Origin: Opitutaceae bacterium | GTDB taxonomy: Bacteria > Verrucomicrobiota > Verrucomicrobiia > Opitutales > Opitutaceae | Assembly: GCA_028284235.1 (NCBI GenBank) | Contig: JANQSC010000014.1 | Location: 46,412 to 110,411 of the forward strand | Length of the DNA: 64,000 bases | Direction: 5' to 3' | Part shown: one piece after another, positions 17,680 to 24,896 of the stretch | Layout: each line of letters opens with the position of its first letter | Position numbering within the stretch: the stretch's first letter is position 1 | Notes under the pieces: model-generated | Database searches by the model: none | What the model was told of the DNA's origin: nothing | The model's input: the letters and a program-made list of their open reading frames with translations, nothing else | Translations under genes and position numbers: made by a program

Positions 17680-18771
17680 CTAACGCATCCGAAGACCTAA
17701 CATCAAACTATTCGACTCGTAACTGAAGAAGGCCTCGTTCGAATCGGAGCGGTCGCTGGCGAACGTGGCGAACAAGGCCCACGACTCGCTCAAATCCCGC
17801 TCCAGGTCGATCGACCAGATCCAGTCCTTCGATTCGCGGAGACGCCCGTCGTCCGCGATCTGAGATTCGTACTCCCGATCCGAAAACGCCAAGTCCGCCC
17901 GCAATCGCCAAACCTCGCCGCTGGCCCGAACATCCAGGAAATACTTGAGCCGATCGCGGTCGTAGTAGCCGAAATGGCGGTCCCTCCGGCTCTCGAAGTC
18001 CAAGCCCAGCTCCGACTCCCAGACCACTCCCGCCCACTGGACCGGATGCTCGATGGCCACTTCGAACCCGACTTGGTCCAAACCGAGAACGACGCCGTCC
18101 ATCCGGACGCCCTCCTCGTTTCGCGCCACTCGGTCCGTGTAGTCCCGGGCAAAGCCATTCACCGCGAACACAAGATGCGATTCCCCGCTCAAAACGTAGT
18201 CCGCCTCGAGCTCCCAGTCGATCGTCTCGTAGTCGTCCTCGGGGTCCTTGAAGTACATCCGGGACCCGCCCACGCTGGCCCCGTACTCGAATTGCCAGAA
18301 AAACCCTTCCCACTCCAGATAGAGCCGCGGCTCCTGCGCCCGGATCACCACTTGAGTGACGTCGCGGATGTCGAATGTCGTGTCGAACGCCTGGTTGAAG
18401 TAAATATACTGGACCCCCGCAGTCAGCTTCCCGTCGACCGTGACGAATCGGCCAAACTCCGAAAGCAACAAGCCGAAGGTCTCGTCAGACAGGTCCCCGC
18501 CATCCAGATAACTCCGGTTGTCGAGCAAGTACATCGTCGTCCACTCGCCGTCGACCGCCAGAAAATCGCGCTGGGCGATCCCCTCCAGGCCCACGTAGGC
18601 AAACGATGAATCCACCGGGACAATCTCGCTGAATAAAACGTTTTCCTTGTATCCGAAGCCCGCGCTCGCGGACCACTCTCCAGCGCCCACCTTGAATGCG
18701 TCTTCCGTGTCTCCCCCCAACGCGGTCGCTCCCAACGCCACCGCTAGCGAAAAATTCAACACCCTTTTCAT
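17680..18771 (-). CDS. outer-membrane beta-barrel-like protein
   Basis: A 363-residue protein with an N-terminal signal peptide (MKRVLNFSLAVALGATALGG) and repeated alternating aromatic/polar strands (SASAGFGYKENVLF, FFWQFEYGASVGGSRMYF, ESELGLDFESRRDRHFGYY). It closes with SLMLGLRMR, as expected for an outer-membrane barrel. No TonB box or plug is visible. I do not recognise a named family. It lies between the Spy/ZraP-like gene and the kinase gene on the same strand, so it probably belongs to the same regulon; whether it shares the sigma-54 transcript depends on the hairpin at 18792-18819. Confidence 0.7.
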   Translation of the reverse strand: MKRVLNFSLAVALGATALGGDTEDAFKVGAGEWSASAGFGYKENVLFSEIVPVDSSFAYVGLEGIAQRDFLAVDGEWTTMYLLDNRSYLDGGDLSDETFGLLLSEFGRFVTVDGKLTAGVQYIYFNQAFDTTFDIRDVTQVVIRAQEPRLYLEWEGFFWQFEYGASVGGSRMYFKDPEDDYETIDWELEADYVLSGESHLVFAVNGFARDYTDRVARNEEGVRMDGVVLGLDQVGFEVAIEHPVQWAGVVWESELGLDFESRRDRHFGYYDRDRLKYFLDVRASGEVWRLRADLAFSDREYESQIADDGRLRESKDWIWSIDLERDLSESWALFATFASDRSDSNEAFFSYESNSLMLGLRMR

Positions 18772-18791
18772 CTATCTTGTATGCACAGAGA

Positions 18792-18819
18792 GCGGCCCGC
18801 ATGCGAACATGCGGACCGC
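18792..18819 (-). terminator. strong hairpin without T-run (partial terminator or RNA-stability stem)
   Basis: A 12-bp stem (18792-18803 with 18808-18819, one G-T pair) closes on a 4-nt loop between the stop of the Spy-like gene and the start of the barrel gene. There is no T-run after it on the minus strand, so it is more likely to attenuate or to protect the upstream mRNA than to terminate fully. Confidence 0.5.
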
Positions 18820-18850
18820 CAACTATTAGATCTAAAAGTCTCTGGTGTGG

Positions 18851-19231
18851 CTACTCGTCGGCGTCCCCGCCTCGATTGCGTCGGCGTTCCCGCGCTGCAT
18901 CTCGACGAGATTCCTTGATCGCTTCCAGCTCTTCCGCGAAGGATTCGCGAACGCTGTCGCGAGCCGCTTTGCGCTCTTCGTCCGTAGCGTCTTCCCCAAG
19001 CTCAGCTAGGGCGGCGCGCAAGGCTTCGCGGATGTCCGCCTGCAGCGTCAGGAACTCGAGGCGATGCTCGAGAAACGCGCGCTTGCGATCGGAGAGGCCT
19101 TCCTTTTCGAGGGCCGCTTCGATGCGATCTTGCATGCGTTCCAGCGCCCGGCGGTCCGGACGGCGGTCGTCCTGCGCATAGGCCGACGCCGAAGCGATCG
19201 CCAACGCGAGTAGTATTGTGATGTATTTCAT
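18851..19231 (-). CDS. small secreted helical protein, Spy/ZraP-like
   Basis: A 126-residue protein with a clear signal peptide (cleavage likely after AYA, residues 17-19). The mature part is almost wholly charged and helical, rich in Arg, Glu and Ala (LSDRKRAFLEHRLEFLTLQADIREALRAAL). This resembles periplasmic chaperones of the Spy/CpxP/ZraP type in size and composition, although no LTxxQ motif is seen. It lacks cysteine and has one histidine, so zinc binding as in ZraP is not supported. Its position next to an NtrC-type regulator and behind a sigma-54 promoter with two upstream sites is what ties it to ZraP-like systems. The start has a weak Shine-Dalgarno sequence (GAAGGG). Confidence 0.8.
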   Translation of the reverse strand: MKYITILLALAIASASAYAQDDRRPDRRALERMQDRIEAALEKEGLSDRKRAFLEHRLEFLTLQADIREALRAALAELGEDATDEERKAARDSVRESFAEELEAIKESRRDAARERRRNRGGDADE

Positions 19232-19294
19232 GTTTTCCCTTCTGGTTTAACTAAATTAACGAGTTCTCTTCCTTTGAAAATTAATCGCTTCCAA

Positions 19295-19310
19295 TGCAGG
19301 TTGCGCGCCA
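19295..19310 (-). promoter_or_regulatory. sigma-54 promoter of the Spy/ZraP-like gene
   Basis: On the minus strand the sequence reads TGGCGC-N5-CTGCA, against the consensus TGGCAC-N5-TTGCA. The invariant GG and GC elements have exact spacing. The start of transcription would be near 19284, giving a leader of about 53 nt before ATG 19231. The next gene upstream encodes a sigma-54 activator. Confidence 0.7.
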
Positions 19311-19397
19311 ATTAATCATCGGACTAATTTAGTCATTCATAAGCAGCGAGTTACGCAAGATAAGCCATTCGGACGCGCATCGGAATCACTGACTTTC

Positions 19398-19413
19398 GGG
19401 AAATAGTCCCCAA
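19398..19413. promoter_or_regulatory. upstream activator site 1 (for the NtrC-type regulator)
   Basis: GGGAAATAGTCCCCAA, an imperfect palindrome (GGGA-N5-TCCC core), lies about 115-130 bases upstream of the predicted sigma-54 transcription start. A near-identical copy lies 43 bases away. A perfect 10-bp palindrome CCAAATTTGG (19410-19419) overlaps its end. Confidence 0.6.
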
Positions 19414-19440
19414 ATTTGGAAGAAACTCGTCGTTAGATTT

Positions 19441-19456
19441 GGGAAATACTCCCCAA
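19441..19456. promoter_or_regulatory. upstream activator site 2 (for the NtrC-type regulator)
   Basis: GGGAAATACTCCCCAA differs from site 1 by one base. Its start is 43 bases from that of site 1, close to four helical turns, so both sites face the same side of the DNA as expected for an activator that oligomerises. It ends 8 bases before the stop codon of the regulator gene. Confidence 0.6.
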
Positions 19457-19463
19457 CAGCGCC

Positions 19464-20864
19464 CTACTCGCCCGCCCGTTTCTTTTTCCGGTAGCGGATA
19501 TAGTCCCGAGGCACCCGAAGCAGTCGAGAAGCCCTGGAAACATTCCCGCCCGCCGCTTCAATCGCCCGTTCGACTAAACGATCAATCGCCTCCTCCAAAT
19601 CGATTCCCGTCTCGGGGAACTCCCAGAGTGGATTGAGCCAGTCGGACGACGGCCCTCCAGCGGCCTGCGCGGGCGAGCCTCCTCCCGTATCAAGCGAGGG
19701 GAAATCCGCGTTCGACGGGTCGCCGAGGACGATGGCCCGCTCCACCTCGTGGGCCAGCTCGCGCACGTTCCCCGGCCAGTCGTGATCGAGAATCTGCCGC
19801 TTCCCCAATTCCGAAAGCGCGAACCCGTCGATCTGATAGCGCTTGGCCAGCCCTGCCGCGATATGCTTCACGAGCGCCAGCAAGTCCTCCTTTCGGTCCC
19901 GCAAAGGCGGGATGCGCACTGTCAGGAGATTCAGCCGGTGGTACAAGTCCTCCCGAAACGAACCCTCCCGCGCCAGCTCCTGCAAATCGCGGTTGGACGC
20001 GGCGATCACACGCGCGTCCACCAAAATTTCCCGCGCGCCGCCCACTCTCCGGATCTTCCCCTCCTCGATCGCCAGCAAAACCTTGGCCTGCAAGGCCGGC
20101 GAGAGACTCGCGATCTCGTCGAGAAACAACGTGCCGCCGTCCGCCGCCTCGAAGAGCCCGATCCGCTTCGACTTGGCGTCGGTGAACGCCCCTTTCTCGT
20201 GACCGAAAAGCTCCGACTCCGCCAGCTCGTGAGGAAGCGCCGCGCAGTTCACCACCACGAGTTCCGCGCCCTTCCGGCCCCCATTGGCGTGCAGCCAACG
20301 AGCGAAGGTAGACTTACCCGTGCCGGTCTCGCCCTCTAGCAAAACCGGAGGGAGCCGGCCCGTCACGCGAAGATCCGCCGCGAGAATCCGCTCCAGGCTT
20401 TTTTTCAACCCCTGCAGCGACTTCCCGAAATACAAGCCGTCGCCCCCGTTCGACCCCGCTTCCATCTCGATGCGGTGCTCGCGCGAGCGATCGGTCCGTT
20501 TGGCGCTGGCGCAACGCCCGAGAATAAGAGGCACTTCCTGCAACTCGAAGGGCTTGGCCATGTAGTCGGCCGCTCCACGCTTTATCGCCTCCACCGCGGT
20601 TTCCAGTCCGCCGTCCGCAGTCATGACCACGCACGAGACGCCTCCAGCGAATTCCAGCAGATCCAAACCCAGACCGTCCGGGAGATGCACGTCCAGAAGC
20701 GCGAAGTCCAGAGAGAGCGAACGCAACGCGTTCCTCCCCTCTTCGAACGTCGACACCGCCGTGACACTCGCCCCTTCTTCCTCCAGGAATCGGGCCAGTC
20801 GTTTCCGCAAAAGCGGCTCGTCTTCAACGACTAAGATCTCTCTGCCAGACAACAAGGGGTTCAT
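19464..20864 (-). CDS. NtrC-family sigma-54-dependent response regulator (ZraR-like)
   Basis: A 466-residue activator. The receiver domain has the phospho-acceptor Asp58 (FALLDVHLPDG) and Lys104 (MAKPFE). The AAA+ domain has Walker A GETGTGKS (178-185), the sigma-54 contact loop GAFTDA (225-230) and Walker B GGTLFLDE (243-250). A Fis-type helix-turn-helix ends the protein (GGNVSRASRLLRVPRDYIRYRKKK). Phosphorylation by the kinase encoded downstream would drive ATP-dependent opening of sigma-54 promoters, the obvious target being that of the Spy-like gene. ATG 20864 is preferred to TTG 20876. Confidence 0.95.
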   Translation of the reverse strand: MNPLLSGREILVVEDEPLLRKRLARFLEEEGASVTAVSTFEEGRNALRSLSLDFALLDVHLPDGLGLDLLEFAGGVSCVVMTADGGLETAVEAIKRGAADYMAKPFELQEVPLILGRCASAKRTDRSREHRIEMEAGSNGGDGLYFGKSLQGLKKSLERILAADLRVTGRLPPVLLEGETGTGKSTFARWLHANGGRKGAELVVVNCAALPHELAESELFGHEKGAFTDAKSKRIGLFEAADGGTLFLDEIASLSPALQAKVLLAIEEGKIRRVGGAREILVDARVIAASNRDLQELAREGSFREDLYHRLNLLTVRIPPLRDRKEDLLALVKHIAAGLAKRYQIDGFALSELGKRQILDHDWPGNVRELAHEVERAIVLGDPSNADFPSLDTGGGSPAQAAGGPSSDWLNPLWEFPETGIDLEEAIDRLVERAIEAAGGNVSRASRLLRVPRDYIRYRKKKRAGE

Positions 20865-21106
20865 CGCGAGGCCCAATGAAGCGAAGGAGACCGGCCTTTA
20901 CAAGCGCCGATTGGACGCTGTCGAATCGAACGCTCTACCGTATCCAAAATACTGATTCATCCCGCAGGGACTTCGACGGGCGCTTGCCATCCCCCAAAAC
21001 CAGAGCCGATTCGGGCCCAATCGAAGCGGTAAAAAATATTAAACAAATGTAAATCTTGCTTGTCATATTTTTTACAACCCGCAAAAATCCGCGTCATTCA
21101 CCGACC

Positions 21107-21325
21107 ATGATCCAGCCTACCGACAATTCTCTGGATAGCCATTCGCCATTGCGAAAGGAGTATCTGGAACAACTCGCTCAACTCGAGACAATCGAGAGTC
21201 GTCTGGGAACGGTGATGGAACGGGAAAACGATCTCAATATCGCCCAGGAAATCGCCCATCGCCTGTCGAATATTCAGATGATTCTCGCTATCCGCGACGG
21301 CAAAGTGTCGGATCCCTCGCTCTAG
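21107..21325 (+). CDS. small protein with a histidine-kinase H-box-like helix
   Basis: This 72-residue protein is divergent from the response-regulator gene. Its helical C-terminal half, NIAQEIAHRLSNIQMILAI, resembles the HisKA_2/HWE H-box pattern E-x-x-HR-x-x-N-x-x-x-I, but no ATPase domain follows. It could be a stand-alone phosphate acceptor or a modulator of the adjacent two-component system; equally it may be an unrelated coiled helix. ATG 21107 is chosen because the longer frame starts in an AT-rich promoter-like stretch. Function is unproven. Confidence 0.55.
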   Translation: MIQPTDNSLDSHSPLRKEYLEQLAQLETIESRLGTVMERENDLNIAQEIAHRLSNIQMILAIRDGKVSDPSL

Positions 21326-21490
21326 AGCGTAAATACTGTGGCAAACACGCTCCCAACGCCAAATCGCTGTAATCAAAGCGCCTGAAAATCCGTTAAATAA
21401 AAGACATCCCTAACGGCATTCGAGCCGGAACGAAACCCCACTTTTTACGGTCACACTAAACCGCTGCTCCCGCATCTAGCCAAGCGTCCA

Positions 21491-22183
21491 GTGAAGCCAC
21501 TCAATTCAACAAGCAATTCCCTTTTTCATCCGCTCCTCGGAGTGCGGGAACTCGTTGCTTTCGACCTCGAAACCACGGGGTTGCGACCCAAGGAAGAAGA
21601 GATCACCCAGATCGCCGCCGTCCGTCTCGGCGGAATGCGCATGGCCGTCGAGGACTCGTTCTGCACCTACGTCAATCCAGGCAAGCCCATTCCCAAGCGG
21701 ATCCAGAAACTGACCCGGGTGCGCGACCACCACGTGGCCGGCGCGCCAACGCCTGTCGAAGCAATCCAAATGCTGTCGGACTTTGCCGGGAACGCGACCC
21801 TCTTCGGGCACGACATCTACCGCTTCGACTTCCGCTTCATCCGCAAGCACGTGGACCCGGATCCCGCCCGAAGCCGCACGATTCAATTCATCGACACCAT
21901 GGACATCTTCGAGGTGCTCTGGAGCGATTTCTCACGACTGCGCAATTCGCTCGACGACATTGCGGAACGCCTTTCCGCCGGGCTCTCGGCCATCCGCCGG
22001 CACGACGCGGAAGGGGACGCTACCCTCTTGGCTCAAGTCTACCAGCGTATCCAGAACCACCCCAATCTGGACAAGCTCTGCTCCAACATCCCCATACACG
22101 AAGCCCAGCTTCCGAAAATCTCCGTCCCCGCAGAAACGACCGAGGAGAAAACGCCCGCGCAGGCGGCGAGTAGCCACGCCTAG
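21491..22183 (+). CDS. DnaQ/PolC-type 3'-5' exonuclease
   Basis: This 230-residue protein has the three DEDDh exonuclease motifs: FDLETTGLRPKEEEITQIAA (Exo I), FGHDIYRFDFRFI (Exo II) and RRHDAEGDATLLAQV (Exo III, with the HDAxxD form). The linker PGKPIPKRIQKLTRVRDHHVAGAP is typical of the PolC/DnaQ epsilon group. It may be a proofreading subunit or a free-standing repair nuclease; no polymerase gene is nearby. The start is uncertain (GTG 21491), because the family-conserved part begins around residue 18. Confidence 0.88.
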   Translation: MKPLNSTSNSLFHPLLGVRELVAFDLETTGLRPKEEEITQIAAVRLGGMRMAVEDSFCTYVNPGKPIPKRIQKLTRVRDHHVAGAPTPVEAIQMLSDFAGNATLFGHDIYRFDFRFIRKHVDPDPARSRTIQFIDTMDIFEVLWSDFSRLRNSLDDIAERLSAGLSAIRRHDAEGDATLLAQVYQRIQNHPNLDKLCSNIPIHEAQLPKISVPAETTEEKTPAQAASSHA

Positions 22184-22229
22184 CAGCCGCCTCTTGACAT
22201 CGCGGGTCCGCGGCTTCGACTCTCAAGCC

Positions 22230-22910
22230 GTGCCCGCCCGCATCGCATACGTCATCCCCGCATTGAACGAGGAAACGTCGCTCGAGCCGACGCTGCAAAG
22301 CGTGTTCGCCCAAGCCGGCGAAAAAGAGGTCGTCGTATCCGATGGCGGCAGCGCCGACCGTACCCGCGAAGTCGCCGCTTCGTTCGGCTGCCGCATCGTC
22401 CAAGGCGCGCCCGGACGCGGACCGCAAATGAATCGGGGCGCTCGCGACTGCGACGCGGACATCCTGATGTTCCTGCACGCGGACACGGTCCTTCCATCCG
22501 ACGCGTCACGGGCCATCACTCAAATTCTCGACGACAGGAGCGTCGTCGCCGGGTCGTTTCGGCTCTCTTTCAGGGAAAAGCGTCCCTCGCTCGACTTCTA
22601 CGCGAAATGCTCCGCCATCAACCACCCGCTCCTCACCTACGGGGACCAAGGGCTATTTCTACGCCGACCTACATTTGAAGCGATCGGGGAGTTCAAACCG
22701 TATCCGTTTTTCGAGGACGTTGAAATTCAGTCGCGACTCCGGAGGCAAGGGCGATTCAAAAAGTCGAGTCTCGCTGTAACCACATCGTCCCGACGCTTCC
22801 AGAGGCGAGGCCCTATCGCCCAGCAATTCGTGAACATCGCTCTCGTATCGGCCTACTACGCAGGGATCAGCCCTAACGCCCTCGCCCGCTTCTACCGCCA
22901 CATTCGGTAG
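22230..22910 (+). CDS. family 2 glycosyltransferase (TIGR04283-like)
   Basis: The protein has about 226 residues and opens RIAYVIPALNEETSLEPTLQSV, followed by VVVSDGGSADRT (nucleotide-sugar Asp), PGRGPQMNRGA, DILMFLHADTVLP (DxD-like metal site) and YGDQGLFLRR. This is the compact GT-A fold of the TIGR04283 group of putative sugar transferases; donor and acceptor are unknown. GTG 22230 is taken as the start; an in-frame TTG at 22194 is an alternative. It follows the exonuclease gene closely, in a different frame. Confidence 0.87.
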   Translation: MPARIAYVIPALNEETSLEPTLQSVFAQAGEKEVVVSDGGSADRTREVAASFGCRIVQGAPGRGPQMNRGARDCDADILMFLHADTVLPSDASRAITQILDDRSVVAGSFRLSFREKRPSLDFYAKCSAINHPLLTYGDQGLFLRRPTFEAIGEFKPYPFFEDVEIQSRLRRQGRFKKSSLAVTTSSRRFQRRGPIAQQFVNIALVSAYYAGISPNALARFYRHIR

Positions 22911-22913
22911 GCG

Positions 22914-22944
22914 AAAAAAAAAAGCGCCCAGGCCAGCCGGGCGC
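22914..22944 (-). terminator. Rho-independent terminator on the minus strand
   Basis: The stem 22924-22929 with 22939-22944 (GCGCCC/GGGCGC) is followed on the minus strand by ten T residues (complement of 22914-22923). It sits 65 bases past the stop of the tiny gene at 23010-23105, the only minus-strand gene that could use it. Confidence 0.75.
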
Positions 22945-23009
22945 GGCTAATCGCGAGGCCATCGGCTCGACGACCCCGCTGATTCAAAATCAATCCCCGT
23001 TTCCTAGAG

Positions 23010-23105
23010 TTATTCAAGCGGCTGCGGGCCGCCCAAATTCAAATCCAAGGCCAGCATCCAAAGCGATGCGGCGACAGCGATTGCGCTAATGATAATTGCG
23101 GTCAT
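23010..23105 (-). CDS. 31-residue single-helix membrane peptide
   Basis: ATG 23105 opens a 31-codon frame reading MTAIIISAIAVAASLWMLAL and ending DLNLGGPQPLE. It is a single hydrophobic helix of about 20 residues with an acidic/polar tail. It is preceded by GGGAGGGAACT, the best Shine-Dalgarno sequence in the window (most genes here have none), and followed by a strong terminator at 22914-22944. This makes a complete stand-alone expression unit. Function unknown; it could be a membrane-bound small protein or a toxin-like peptide, but no antitoxin was recognised. Confidence 0.6.
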   Translation of the reverse strand: MTAIIISAIAVAASLWMLALDLNLGGPQPLE

Positions 23106-23252
23106 AGTTCCCTCCCAATTTCGTTGTTTCCCTTTACCGCTAATTCGTTGGTGTCGCGGCAATAGATTCAGATTTCTTACACGGCAAAGTGTTCTCTAAA
23201 ATAGCATCTAAAGGAATTGACGGTTCACGGCGCTTTTCCGAAAAGGACGACA

Positions 23253-23972
23253 ATGAGCATCTCCGAATCTCTCATCGAGGCCGCCCAGGAACTTTCCAGG
23301 GCGACGGGGCAGCTGGAATTCGCCCCGCCAGTCGCCTACGTGTACAACCCCCTCGACTACGCTTGGAACGGGCATCGAAGCTACTTGCAGCGATTCGGGA
23401 ATTCGACCAAGCGAGTCGTCTTCATGGGCATGAATCCAGGCCCTTGGGGAATGTCGCAAACCGGCGTCCCCTTCGGTGAAATCGCGGCCGTACGCGACTG
23501 GATGGGTATTGACGAGCCGATTCGCTCGCCCGAACCCGAGCATCCCAAGCGGCCGATTCTCGGTTTCGCTTGCGAGAAGTCGGAAGTGTCCGGACGACGG
23601 CTCTGGGGACTGTTTTCAGAGCGCTGCCCCAAGGCTGCCGACTTCTTCGGCGAGCATTTCGTCCTCAACTACTGCCCGCTCGTCTTCATGGAAGAGAGCA
23701 GCCGCAACCGCACCCCGGACAAGCTGCCTGCGAGCGAAGTCGAAGCTTTGTTCGCCGCCTGCGACGCGCATCTCCGGCGATGCGTCGAGATTCTCGCGCC
23801 CGAGTGGGTCGTGGGAGTCGGTGGATTCGCTCAAGGACGGGCCCAGTCCGCCTTGGAAGGGGTCGACGTGAAACACGGTAAAGTGCTCCACCCCTCGCCC
23901 GCCAGCCCAGCGGCAAATCGAGGATGGGCCGAAGCCGCCACTAAGCAGCTGACGAATCAGGGGATATGGTAA
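23253..23972 (+). CDS. SMUG1-type single-strand-selective uracil-DNA glycosylase
   Basis: This 239-residue enzyme carries the SMUG1 catalytic loop GMNPGPWGMSQTGVPFGE and the C-terminal HPSPASPAANRGW loop that inserts into DNA. It removes uracil, and probably 5-hydroxymethyluracil, as the first step of base excision repair. ATG 23253 is chosen because it has AAGGA at a good distance and removes a non-conserved 12-residue extension. SMUG1 is mainly animal but is known in some bacteria including Opitutus-type Verrucomicrobia. It stands alone between two tiny minus-strand genes. Confidence 0.9.
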   Translation: MSISESLIEAAQELSRATGQLEFAPPVAYVYNPLDYAWNGHRSYLQRFGNSTKRVVFMGMNPGPWGMSQTGVPFGEIAAVRDWMGIDEPIRSPEPEHPKRPILGFACEKSEVSGRRLWGLFSERCPKAADFFGEHFVLNYCPLVFMEESSRNRTPDKLPASEVEALFAACDAHLRRCVEILAPEWVVGVGGFAQGRAQSALEGVDVKHGKVLHPSPASPAANRGWAEAATKQLTNQGIW

Positions 23973-23994
23973 ACGCCTGCGACGCGGAGCGCGC

Positions 23995-24174
23995 CTACTT
24001 GCTCCAATCGATGGAGTCGAAATTGCTCCGGAACTCTTCCGAGAAAATATTGCGAGGCCCGTCGCCCTTGCCGTTCTGACCCGCAGGGCTGCTTTTAGAC
24101 TTGGGCGCGCTGTCACTGGAAGCCGGCTTCGATTTCTCGGCCTTTTTCGGTGAACTTTTCTTTTCGTCTGCCAT
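23995..24174 (-). CDS. small charged protein with conserved C-terminal motif
   Basis: A 59-residue protein. The first 35 residues are low-complexity Lys/Ser/Pro/Ala. The end, GDGPRNIFSEEFRSNFDSID plus WSK, looks like a conserved C-terminal motif: I recall GDxPRN-x-FS-x-x-F-x-x-N-Y/F-D-x-IDW endings in small hypothetical proteins of other bacteria, which a search should confirm. ATG 24174 is preferred to TTG 24186. Function unknown; the disordered basic part suggests nucleic-acid or protein binding. Confidence 0.65.
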   Translation of the reverse strand: MADEKKSSPKKAEKSKPASSDSAPKSKSSPAGQNGKGDGPRNIFSEEFRSNFDSIDWSK

Positions 24175-24353
24175 GGATCTAGTCAATTCTCAACGGGCAC
24201 TTAAAAAAAAGGCGGCAACCCCGTGTCAACGCCAATTTTCCAGGGGCGACGCCCTACAATTTTGCCATTTCTGTATTCGAAAACTCGCGACTTCGACTCT
24301 CCCGAAATAATCGATTCGCAATCCGTCGGCAACCCCTCCAAAACCAGAACACC

Positions 24354-24896
24354 ATGCCTACGCTACAACAACGCCTCGCCGAGCAACCGCCGAACACCTC
24401 CGGCATACACGAAGGAATGGCCCTGCACTGCGAGGACGTGTTCGACTCCTTCAATGGAATCCTCCCCTTGCTTCTCGGCAAACGAAAGGGAGGCCCCTTC
24501 ATTTCGCTCACCCTGCCGAAAACCTGCCTTCAATCCCGAGCCTCGCTGCTGACCGCCCTGTCCGATCTGATCGGCGTCTACGACCTCCAGCTCGTCTCCT
24601 TCGTTTCCGCTGTGCAAACCCGTGTCGCCGAAAACGACCCGCCCCGGCTCGGAGCCATACTCGTCACCGCCGACAACGCGGACTCCCTGTTCCAGCTTCC
24701 CTGGGAACTCGAGTTCGACGCGGAGTCCAACCTGCGCCAGCACACCCGCAGCGAAGCCAGCGGAGAAATCGTGTCGCGCGACACCTGGCGGTCGCTCTTC
24801 GACCAGCAACTGGATCGGGCCGAGAAGGACAACGCCTACCAGCAGCTCCTCGAGAACTTTGGCGACCCTTCCCAGCTTCCGAAATACGCTCCGTGA
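24354..24896 (+). CDS. hypothetical protein coupled to aat
   Basis: I do not recognise this 180-residue soluble protein. It has a mixed alpha/beta pattern (GGPFISLTLP, LGAILVTADNADSLFQLPWELEFD) and an acidic helical tail (FDQQLDRAEKDNAYQQLLENF). No metal or nucleotide motif is visible. The stop codon overlaps the GTG start of aat by four bases (GTGA), which suggests translational coupling and a possible link to protein turnover, but this is context only. Confidence 0.75.
   Translation: MPTLQQRLAEQPPNTSGIHEGMALHCEDVFDSFNGILPLLLGKRKGGPFISLTLPKTCLQSRASLLTALSDLIGVYDLQLVSFVSAVQTRVAENDPPRLGAILVTADNADSLFQLPWELEFDAESNLRQHTRSEASGEIVSRDTWRSLFDQQLDRAEKDNAYQQLLENFGDPSQLPKYAP

Noticed and set aside
18808..18826. 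Second sigma-54-like box (TTGGCGG) before the barrel gene
   Set aside because: The -12 GC dinucleotide is not at the right distance and the sequence is part of the hairpin stem.
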